Part shown: piece by piece, positions 14,201 to 26,200 of the stretch
Layout: each line of letters starts with the position of its first letter
Position numbering within the stretch: the first letter of the stretch is position 1
The notes under the pieces: model-generated
What the model was told of the DNA's origin: nothing
The model's input: only the letters and a program-made list of their open reading frames with translations
Database searches by the model: none
From: Anthopleura xanthogrammica
Lineage: Eukaryota > Cnidaria > Anthozoa > Actiniaria > Actiniidae
Direction: 5' to 3'
Assembly: GCA_964019055.1 (NCBI GenBank)
Contig: OZ025219.1
Span: 7,610,388-7,674,387, forward strand
DNA length: 64,000 bases
Translations under genes and position numbers: made by a program

Positions 14201-17200
14201 GAAAAATCGGGAAACATCGACAGTGAGGAAATTCCAGAACCTGTAACCATGGCAACGCTTGAGTCGCCCAACGTGTCCGGGGGTGTCAGTCAGGGATCTA
14301 AATCCCCTACATCGTCTCATGCTAAACTCAAACTAAGCTCAAGAGACGTTTGGCAGTCAGATATCAGTAACGAGTCTCAGTCATCGTTTACTGCTGGTTC
14401 TGTTGGGTCGGAGAGATCGATTGAACAGGGCAATAGCATGGATAGCGATGATCTACCGGTAAGACAGCATACCATTCATAGATTTTGTATAACTGTTATT
14501 TACGTTACAGACGTGTTCAACAGTGTGCCGTGAGTTTGACGGTATCCAGCTGATCTGAGAAAAAATATTAGCCAATGAGAATCGAGAAGATTTGCAAAAC
14601 TGAGGTGTCGCCCTTAGTAGCCCGGCGACTCGGGAAACATTTTTTTATTTTATTTCCCCACTCAATGATGAATATTATAGTAAATGTATAAAAAATATTA
14701 AAAACCTCTCCTACAAAATCTAGATTTATCTCAGATATAAACTTTCATATGTCGATTTTCGCAGGCTCCATGACACCTCAGTTTTGCAGTGACGTCATTT
14801 CTACGTCACTATTCCAGATCAGCTGGATTGAGTGATGTCCGCAGAGTCCGGGTTGAATATAGTTGTACACAGAGGAAATCATGTCGCATAATCATAACAA
14901 AATTTTTTTTTTTATCAGGACAAAAGTTTCACTGTGGAACTGGAAAAAATAGACAAGAGTTTGGGTCTCAGTGTGACGGTAAGTTTCATGTACGCAATAA
15001 TTATGTAAAAAATAATAACAACACCATCACGGTGTCGTGTCCAAGCATTTTAATTGGCTAAGCAATAATTCCGCGTGCTGTGATTGGTTCAAAGTCAGGG
15101 GAAATCACTAGGGGAGTCCATCTCTCGATCAATCGCTGGTCCATCAGATTGCTTACTCGCGCGCTCATTGGTTGGTGGGTGTGACGTCATCTTGTAAGAT
15201 GCGGAATGCTTTCTTTAGCGAATTTATTCAATGAATTCCGAAAACTAATTTTTAGCCAAAATTTATCGATAAACAATGTCGTCGAATTTTACAAAATGAC
15301 GTCACATCCTCCAGCCAATTAGCGTGCGAGTTATTTTTAGCCATGCTAGCAATCTGATGGACCAGCGAAGTAGATCGAGAATGGACTCCCCAAGTAATAA
15401 GTTTTCCTCTGTTCAAAGTGCCAGCTCACAGTCATGCGAAATCTTTGCTAATGGTTTCTGTACGTGTGATTTCTTTGTATAGGGAGGAATAAATACAACT
15501 GTCAAGCTAGGAGGTATATACGTCAAGTCATTAATGCTGAATGGTCCTGCAGATAGAGATGGTCAAATAAGGATCGGTGATCGTATATTAGCAGTTGATG
15601 GTATTAGTCTAGTAGGTGTTACACACAAACAAGCAGTAGAAATCATTAGACGAGCACCTCAGCGATGCAAGATTATTCTGGACCGATCCGTGCATGTCAA
15701 TGTGCCTGCATCTATAAAGAAAAACTCTTCTAGATCCCAGCCTACTGATAAGCCATTCGTGGTCGAGCTGGTTAAAGGAATTGGAGGACTGGGTCTGAGT
15801 TTAGTCGGAGGCCGCGACGCTGGTCCCGAGCATGGAGGTTAGTGTGTTGCTATTACGATTCTCTTTCAAGTCTCAATTACAGTCCATATTTTTTGGCGGG
15901 TACAAAATTTGACTATAAAATGACTGTTATAAACCTCGTTTTTTTGATTGGATGGGGAGTGTGCTATATGAGAGCACACAGCACGCGCGCGCACTTTCTA
16001 TTTCGTCATTCAATATCCAAAATAAACGGCTGTTATAATTTGTATTTTATAAAAGAAAGAAATAAACTTGCTGTGCTGTGTGTGCTGTGTGTGCTGTGCT
16101 GTGTGCAGTTATAATATAGCACTTGGGTGTTGGCAGAACACGAGGAGAAGCACGACGCGTAGCGGAGCATGCGCGTCCAAACGTATAATTCTGGAACATT
16201 TTTTTTGGTCCTTACGTGGACCATTTTTACGGTCTTCTAACAAAAAAGGGTTCGAACCACTTGAATTTTCTTAATTTTTTTTCATTCTCTTTACGATCAT
16301 CTGATAATCTTTTTTTCTTGAATCCTTAAGGTTTATTACGTATCAAGAAAATGTTCCCTGGTCAACCTGCCGCACTTAGTAAAAAACTAGCACTTGGCGA
16401 CATAGTACTTGAAGTTAATGAAAAGTCCCTCGAGAACGCCAGTCACCAAGACGCGATCAACATGATAAGACACGAGCCATCTGTGGTGCGTCTGCTGGTG
16501 AAGCGAGACCCATCTACGATCCCTGAAGTACTTCTCAGTAGAGCAGCTTCTAACGCTAGCGATGTTGATCCTGTTCAACTGTTGAACGATATACAGAACA
16601 GACTACGAAGTCAGACTACTTCCCCCGTCAGCTCTTCGTCACAGGAAACCCAACCCAACAACATCGATCAAAAACTCGCCGCACACTTAGAAGCAGTGGG
16701 AGAAATTAGGAATCTAAGAGAAAAACGTGAAGAAAGCGTTGCTTATGACAGTGATAGAACATTACAGCATCAGTTTTCTGATCCCTCGGCGCTCATCGCA
16801 AAACAAAAAGATCATGAGCCCGTTACCACCTCGCATTCTCTACCTGGAAAATTGTCTTTAAAATCTCGATATTTTGACAACAAACCGGATGACGAGGAAT
16901 CAGTGCGCAAATATAATGATGACAGGACTGAAACTAAAGCAAATGAATCCCCATATAGAAAGGGTTCTGATAGCGCTGTCCGTGAGTCTGAACAACGTAG
17001 ACCGGACAGAAGAGGTTCGGATAAGATTTCAAGTGAGTCTGATCTTCCGTCGCTGCTTCAGCACATCCGTAGTCAGGACAGTCTGAAGAGAATCATATCA
17101 CCTCAAGCTCCGTTGGCGGAGTATGAAGAAAGTGATCTCGATATTGATGAGGGCATCATGATTAATGTTGATGATGGTGTTGCTGTTAGGATTGATGATG

Positions 17201-20200
17201 ATGATGATGAGCGTAGCACTGATAGTGATAGTCATGATGATGATGATGATATTGATACCATTACCAAGCCAGATGAACAACCCTACACAGTTAGCAGTGA
17301 ACGTAAAGTAAGTCTGGACGCCAATGATGATGATGATTCAAGCGATGATGCCGCTGATGATAACGAAGATGATGATGATGAGAGCAGAAACAAAGTCGTC
17401 CCAACCACCATGACTCCTCCTAAAGACACTAGCGATACATCTGATATCGATGATGATGATGATGATGACAATAATGTCGAAGATATCGACGCTGTGCTAG
17501 AACTCCTTTCCAGCGGTCAAACGCAGCAGAAATCCGTAGAGCTATCGCTGGACCAACAAAATCAGTTCTCGGACGACAATAATTCAGAAATAGATTTAGA
17601 CATCAATGAAGATTTGCACCTTGAAGACCATCATTTAGAACCGATGCCAAAGAATTCCAATAAACCAGGGATAGAAGAAACGAATAATAAACCACTTTAT
17701 AATCAGCCAGGACCAACTTGGAGTGAAGAGTCTTTGAGTGAGAAGTTAGAGGGCTTTGTAGAAACTATAGTTGAAAGTACTCCAGACCTGACGAAAATAC
17801 CTGCTGATGAAGAAGCTAGTTTGACTCCAAAAGAACAGGTATGTATAGCCACGGATACACGGTGAAAAAAATGTGCGCAATAATGCAGTCAATGTTGCTA
17901 GAGTAGAATCGTTTTCTATTTCAGTAACTGCTTTGCGTGACGATTCGGCTGCGTTGCACAGCATCAACAAATATTGTAGCAATTTAAATGGACATTTACT
18001 CTGCAACATTAGTTTAAGTATGATAGCTATGAAGAAGCAAATTTTCACTGCCACAATATCTAAAGGCGATGTTACACGAGACGATTTGCAACGACGATTT
18101 TTCGCGATACGCCGTTGCGCGAAAGGTTTATACCATGTAACATGCCAGATGAAACCATTTTTTTTTTTGCGTAATTCGACTTCAGGTAACACGTTGCAAG
18201 ATGGTGATCTGAAGTCAAAACCTCGCAACTCAAAAAGCCGATTTTTTTTCGCAGCGTAACATCACCTTAAAATTGCGTTGGCATCACGCGATAAAATTGC
18301 GGAAATTTTGGTATTTTTTTCCTTGGACAAGGACAAGTGCCGTTTACATGTGGATGCTACACTCCTAGGATATTTTCTTTTTCCGCTCACAGAGACGTGT
18401 GTCGTATCCAAGTTCTAACCATAATTTCATTTGTATCTAGTTAATCAAGGTAGAGCTAGAGAAGGGATCCGGTGGCCTTGGGTTTACCCTGGCTGGTGGT
18501 GCTGATACTGTGGGTGGATGCTTTGTGAGGGATGTGATAGGAGATCCAGCTAAAGCAGATGGGAGACTACAAAAAGGCGATCAAATCTTACAGGTGCGTG
18601 TTCTACAAATATGTGTACTTTTTTTTCCTTTTTTTTTTTTTTAATAGTTTTATTAAATCATTGCTTTTTTCCACATAATTTTACATTCTACATTTGTATA
18701 TGTGTACTTTATGCCCAATGAAATGTCACATGGTTAATTACGATAATTTACACTAATACTCCCGTTTCGAGTTCTCTTTTACGCTGTGTTAGCCTCAAAA
18801 CCGTGTAATATATTCTTTTATTCAGTAACAGCCCGTGGAAATTCAAGAGATCTGTGTGTAAAGAAGACAATAAAAATACTTTGAAATTTCACGAGTTTTA
18901 TCTAAATTTCTGCATAATTTACGCACAATTGAGGCTAACACAGCGTAAAAGAGAACTCGAAACGGGAGTATTGGTACTGCGTGTCATTCTCTTGACTACT
19001 GTCTCTTTCTTTACCATGAACTTAAGTATAAAATCAGTATGGAGCAAAGATTTTTTTGCTTAAAGAAACGACACATGGTCTAAACGATGTTACACTGATT
19101 TGGATTGGATCTTTCAGCACTCTAAGCTTAAACGTACTATGGTTTTCTTGGTGTTTTTAGGTTGATGATACTGATATCAGAAACATGAAACACATGCAAG
19201 CAGTAAACGTCTTAAGAGCAACTAAAAATTTCGTTAAACTGGTTGTCCTACGAAGACCTACCGTGGTGAGTAATGGTCCTTGATATAACGACCCTTTTGA
19301 TTGGCTCTTACTCTGATACATGATTAAACTATTACGTAGTCAATAAATGTTGAGAGATTATTTTGGAGATGGGCTTCCTATACGTTCACTGAGTTTGTGC
19401 GATTTTTGGAGGAGTGAGAAACATACGGTTCTGACTTAAAGCACGTACACGGTACGACATGCCGTAACATTGAAATGGCTTCCCATAAGAATGGTTATCG
19501 TACGAGTGGGAAACATACACGTACACGGTACGACATGCCGTAACACTGAAATGGCTTCCCATAAGAATGGTTATCGTACGAGTGGGAAACATACACGTAC
19601 ACGGTACGGCATGCCGTAACACTGAAATGGCTTCCCATAAGAATGGTTATCGTACGAGTGGGAAACATACACGTACACGGTACGACATGCCGTAACCGAC
19701 TGAAATGGCTTCCCATAAGAATGTTTATCGTACGAGTGGGAAACATACATGTACACGGTACGACATGCCGTAACACTGAAATGGCTTCCCATAAGAATGT
19801 TTATCGTACGAGTGGGAAACATACACGTACACGGTACGACATGCCGTAACACTGAAATGGCTTCCCATAAGAATGTTTATCGTACGAGTGGGAAACATAC
19901 ATGTACACGGTACGACATGCCGTAACACTGAAATGGCTTCCCATAAGAATGTTTATCGTACGAGTGGGAAACATACATGTACACGGTACGACATGCCGTA
20001 ACACTGAAATGGCTTCCCATAAGAATGTTTATCGTACGAGTGGGAAACATACATGTACACGGTACGACATGCCGTAACATTTAAATGGCTTCCCATTGTC
20101 TTCAAGTAGTTCATCCAATCACAACGCGTGTTGTTTCACACTATTTCAGGTCGTTAAAGATGGCAATTCAGGTCATTTGGAGACGGTGAACCTAACGCGT

Positions 20201-23200
20201 ACAAGCAGAGGTCGTATTGGATTGTTACTAAAAGAAGATGATGAGGGTTTTATACTAGTAGATGATGTCGTACCAGGCGAGCCAGCATCTGTTGAAGGAA
20301 ATCTCAAGCATGGAGATATTATTGTTGAGGTATTAATACTAACTTTTGATTAGCTTAAGTTTTGTTATGGTGCGGTGAAACGAGCAACTTGTCGCGCAAC
20401 GTTGCTTTGTTGCTCGTATTACCACCCCACGCGCAACAAATTTTCATTGATGCAGAGAGTAGAAAAAGCTTCTACTTTGTGTAACAAAGTCGCGCAACAA
20501 AATTTTGTAGTTGCACGTGGGTTGGTAATAAAGCAAGGCTGCGCGACGAGTTGTACGATTTTGTTGCTCGTATTACCGTACCTTTAGTGGTTTGGGAGAT
20601 GTAGCTGACAATAGACCTCTTTACCTTGGGCGTTTTCCCATTTCACACCACGTGTCATTCCTTTGAGAATAAGATTCTTTGTTTGAATTGTATCCATATT
20701 CATGTGTCTTCTCATGCGCAAATGTTAAAGAAATAATACTCTAGGGAATGACAATTGGTCTGAAATTGGAAAACATTTCACTCGAGCTCAAAAGGTATAT
20801 TTTCCATCCCTCCCTCCCTATCGTTCCTTCTGCCTCTTCCTGTCCCCTTGTCTTTCTCCCTAGATCCCCACACGCCCTCGTTCGAGAGTAACTTTTGCGA
20901 TTCTTATAACCCTACTCATTTTTTTTCCAGATTGGCGGTCGTAAAGTGGAAGGTGTTGGCTTCCTGGCAGCCAGGCAGTACCTGGACGCAGCTCGTCCTG
21001 TAGTGCAGTTACTGGTCAAGAGAACCAACAGGGCAGCAGTATCGAAGTACAGTATGGGTGGATCACTGGAACCAAGTTTTTCGCTCTCAGAGGATCTGCC
21101 TGAAGAAAATGTTGATTCCAGTCCAGAAAATACAGATGAAGAACAAGACGTAGAAGATACTGAAGAACCAAAGGTATATCTAACTGAAGTTATAACAATT
21201 CAGGGTTACCACGGTCAGGGAAAAGTCAGTGAATTCTGAATTTTTTTCAAGGTCATGGAATTGTCAGGGAATTTTTATTTTGGTCAGTGAATTTTCGCAA
21301 TTTATCCAAAAGTCAGTGAAAAATCAGGGAATTTCTGTCAGCCTTCACAAAATCGTTTTAAATTCGGAATTCCCAGTTGGGCGTTCTGTGGTCGAACAAG
21401 CATTTTTCGTAAAATAAGTGCACAGTGTGGTCAGTGAAAAATGTTTTTTTTTGGTCAGAAAAATTTCAGGGAATATTGTTTTTTCCAGATGAGTGGAAAA
21501 CCTGAACATGTGCTCTCTCAGACCTTTTATGCCAGCTTTGGTACGAACATCTTTTGTTCACCATGCCTTATATGGTGTTGTTTGTACCCAAGCTAGACCA
21601 CAATGCATCCTGTTTTGTAATTCTTAAAAGGCCTATTGGCCTGCTAAAGGTAACGCCGAATATCTCAAATATAAGGTGTTCTCATTTTTAAATATCTTTT
21701 ATTTTTCCGTAGGATGATGTTTTTACCGTGCAGTTAGAGAAAGGAACTCGAGGGTTTGGCTTTAGTTTGGTCGCAGCTCCTTCCACAGAACCAAATGTAA
21801 GTTGTTTTGACATATCAGTCCTCAGAACTGAAGGAACAACCGGCGTCAAATACAAGAACTTTACCTTAACCTTTATGTCCCTGTTACAAATCCGTCCCTT
21901 AATGTCTGATGAGCTACAAGCCACCTTCCCAGGCTGTGGTTGGCTTCACCACAGGTAGCCCGAGCTGGGTTTCTGTGGTGTCATATTGTAAGAAAATGTA
22001 TGACGATCCTTTAAAAAACCTCGATAAAATCGTGAAATAAAGTAAAGAAATCTTAGCTGACCTTTGAAAAGTAATACCTCTAGCGCCCTGTCTGGTTAGA
22101 ATCCCGACTTGGGCTACCTGTGGCTTCACAGGGACCCCACTTCAAAATTATCGCATCTATATATCTATGGAGGTTAATAGGTCACGGTTATTTATAAATT
22201 GCTGCTGATCTATTCAAGATGTCGGGAATCTGCGCCTGTCATCCACAGGGACCCCACTCCCAATTGATTTTATCTACATATCTATGTGTTTCTAGGTCAC
22301 GGTTATTTATAAAGTGCTTTTGATCTATTCAAGGTGCAGGGAATATTTATCAAGACAATCAGTGCGGGAAGCGTCGCTGAGAAAGATGGTCGACTGAAGA
22401 TTGGGGACCAGTTATTGAAGGTAAGATGCACCGATAAGACATTCATATTTCCTTCTCTATTCTTGTATTTTCTCATCCAAATGAGTGTTCACCGAATCAA
22501 CTGACAATAAGGTCCAGTTCAGGCGTCGAACTTTAGCGCGTGGAATCTAATTGCCTTTCTGTCCAGCGGCTAAGAAAACGCCAAGAACTACAATAGAAGA
22601 CATCAGCTCTTTTGCTTAGCGCCAGGAGACGATATGTGTTAAGTTTGTTTGGTCTACATACTTCTACTAGTTTAAGAGAAAACAGCCGCTCAACCTCAAA
22701 GGCAATTAGATTCGACGCGGCAAAAGTTCGACGTCTGAACTGAACTTTTTCTTCAAAAGTAGATTAGTGTTAATCGTAATAAATCTTAAATGAAGACTCA
22801 TCTTGAACCCAATCGAACTTGGATTAGCACCAATCAAGGTTATTAGGCAAATAGCTCCTGCAGTTGCTGCAAATTTAAGTATTAAAGCCAGGTTTTCACT
22901 AGCCATGCAAGCATAACGACATAACGACGCAAACCGTGAAAGTACATTAAGGATGACCAAATGTTCTGGTCTATCCAAATATAAAGGCGATGTCATTACA
23001 CGAGAAGATTAGCAACGACGCTTCTTCACGCAAAGCTGCGAGAAAAAAAATTGTCATTTAGCTGCGAGGTTTTGACTTCAGATTAAAACTCGACGTGTTG
23101 CTGAAGTTGAAATTATGCTAAAATCGTTCCTTATGTCATGTTAAACGGCATCAACTTTTCGCGCAATAGGTTTGCGCAAAAAAATCGTCGTTGCAAATCG

Positions 23201-26200
23201 TCTCGTGTAACATCGCCTTAAAGGGATTAACAAACCGCGAAAGACTATCTGGGCTTACATATGTCGTTAAGCTTATGCATAAGGTCGCTAGCGAAAACCA
23301 GGCGTTAGAGGAGTCCGACGTTCTAGCTTCGCTCCTGGTTTTTCTCTGCTCTGAGTCAAAATTGAGATCGCTTAAAATTGAGACCCCGCTGGTGGCAGCA
23401 AAACCCTTGAATTTCCAAACAAATCAGCTCGAAAAATTCGTGTTTGAGTAGAGTTTAATATTACAGGGTTCCCACGGTCGGGGAAAAGCAAGTGAATTCT
23501 AATTTTTCTTCAAGGTCAGGGAATTTTGATGTTGGTCAGTGGATTTTTGCAATTTAGTGAAAAATCAAGGTGTTTTTTTTTTCTAGATGATTGGGAACCC
23601 TGGTTATGAGAATCGTAGTAATATAACCTCGAAGTAATGTGGAAACTCATTTGTTTATCTTTGGTGGTTATTAGGTGAACGATGAAGATGTTCATGGTCT
23701 TAGTCATGCAAGGGTGATTGGAATGTTAAGAAAAGTAACCACAACAGTCAGCCTGGAGATAAAGAGGTAAGATAAGCTTCTTGATGTTCATTTTTGTCAT
23801 GACATATCGCTTTTTAATGGTCGTTAATTATGTATTATAATCAATAGTCGAGATTCCCCATATCCCATGCCCTACCCTTTCTTTCTCTTCGCTTCCCTTC
23901 AGTTCCCTTCCCTCCGGTTTCCTTTTCTTTCCTTCCCGTTCTTTTCTCTTCCTTTCACTACTTATCCCATCCCTTTCCTTTCCTTCGCATCCCTTCTCTT
24001 CCTATCTCTTTCGTTCCCTTCCTTTCATTTCCCTTCCCATTCGATCCATTTTCTTCCCTACCTTCCTACCTTCCTACCTTTCCCTACACATCATATTCTC
24101 CCTTCCTCCTTCCCATTACAGAGCATACATGACCCTAGATTGTATTTTCAATTTTGTACCACATCACTCTTCCCATCTATCTTCGACCTTTCATTCCCTT
24201 TCCACATCCCACTACTTGCCTCCACCTCCCATTTTTTCTCCCTCCCCATTCTTCAATTCCACTTACGGATGAATAATCTCTCGCTAAACAATACTCTTGT
24301 TTTGTTGTCGCCTTATTTCCCCTGATCTCTGCCTTTCCTATGACCAATTAAAGCCTTTATATTATCCATTAAGAATCTTAACTCCTCTCTAAATAAATGA
24401 CCTTTATTCTTATCTCTGTTTCCTCTCTCTTGATCACCAATATTTGGACACATGGCATTTTAATTATGATCTTAAGTGCGCTTAGATAAATGCTTCTTAT
24501 CTTACACTCCCGCGCTTCCATACCTATTTGCTGCTTGCTAACTTTTTTTACCCTTGGAATTGTCTTTTTCCCTCTTTATCATTGTAAAGCGCATAGAATA
24601 TTTGATGTATATACGCTTTATAAATGTTATAAACTTTAGTAGTAGAATGAAATATTTGAAATATAACGCGCGCACATAATTGGCTGGATAAAATATTTGA
24701 AATATAACGCGCGCGCTGATTGGCTGACTACTGTGTTTATATCAGAGGACAGAGACGTGCTTGCGCAAAATCGCTCAACAATATTTTATAAAAGCAATAT
24801 AAAACGGCTGCTTATGTCTCTGTATTATGATATAAACACTTTAGGAGCTGCAGAGCACTTGAAACCCAAGAGAAACACTCAGCTATGCCTCGTGTTCCTA
24901 AGCTTGCATGCTTCTCTCGTGCTCTACACCTCCCAGTGTGTTTATATCATGGTACAGAGACACGCGTGCGCGTTTATCGTGTTCCTTAGCTAAACAGCAC
25001 TGATGAAACAATAGACATTGCTCTATTGAGTGCCATTTAGTGCCAGTTAAATGTAATACTGTTTCACAGATTATCGTGACTAACTTGACAAAATATCTTT
25101 GAAAGAAAAAAGACCGTTTTAAAGAAAAGTTATAAATCTCCTGGTGATTTTATATCTGTCTTTATTTTTAGACCCGGCGGAGCTGTGACGCAATCCTCAT
25201 CCAAAGAAGACCAGAAAAAAACCAAAATATCCGGCTCCCAAAACAGCTCACCACTATCAAATAGCCTAGACCTTGACATAACACTAGAAGATAAGGAGGT
25301 AGACGAGGAGGTATGTATCTAACAACTACATTCTGTGTTTGCCTAATAAGGTTAAAGTTTGAACATTTACAGGTAATTATTTGTAGTTTGAAATAACTAG
25401 TCTGAAAAAAGGAATTCGGGTCTGCGTGGGACTACTGAGCTCAGTGGGTGCTGACATTCTCGTAGCCAGAGCTACCTCAGCTTTCTAACGAAAAATCGTA
25501 GGCTCTGGGCAACCCTAAGATTCGGCTATCAATTTTCATTGGCTGTTGAATCAAATCCTATTTCAATTTGTCGAACATATAAACTTTCGCAAATAGAAGA
25601 AGTCGTAAACAAGCCGTTAGAAAGTAAAGGTTGAGCCGGCATTTTATAGTCAGCGATCCTCAGATAAAGCATGCGCTCTGATGACCTGGTCGCAAGATTC
25701 TGGCTTCCGGTCGTAGGGTTTCCCAGAGCCTACGATTTGGCTAATGAGTAGGGTCTCGGAACGAGAATGTAGGTGCTGATCAGCCGTTCAAAGTTGAGGA
25801 AAAAATGGGTCGAGTTGGCATTGCAGTGTGCATTGTGGGACTGTTTTAGGAGACGAAGTAGACGCCATTCTTGAAATATGATTTTCCTTGGCTAATCAGA
25901 GTGGAGCATTCCTCACCTCTCTTCTCCTCTCCTCATCCAAGGAATGCCTCAGTGTAGACTTAACTAAGTTCAAAAGAACACTTGTAACAATTGTGAAACC
26001 ACATTCAGGATTTACATCTCAAAGCTTTGCCATCTTGTATCCAAATTTCATTCACACAGGGTACCTTCAGGTCGTTCAGTCCAATCTAAAACGAAACTAA
26101 TCCAGCTTGAAAATTCAAATAGAAACTTCTTAACAAAGAGTCTTCAAAATCTCATTAACTTATAAAAATGAAATTGAATAAACATGAATTCAACAACATG

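Noticed and set aside
17746..18228. 160-residue frame on the - strand
   Set aside because: Spans the end of a real exon and a MITE; no domain.
19443..20095. CRISPR array or repeat-protein gene on the - strand
   Set aside because: Units are contiguous 76-bp copies without unique spacers. The long frames on both strands simply repeat the unit in phase, and the region sits between two PDZ exons on the + strand.
23191..23451. 86-residue + strand frame
   Set aside because: Overlaps the end of a family C MITE and its flanking foldback arm; no domain.
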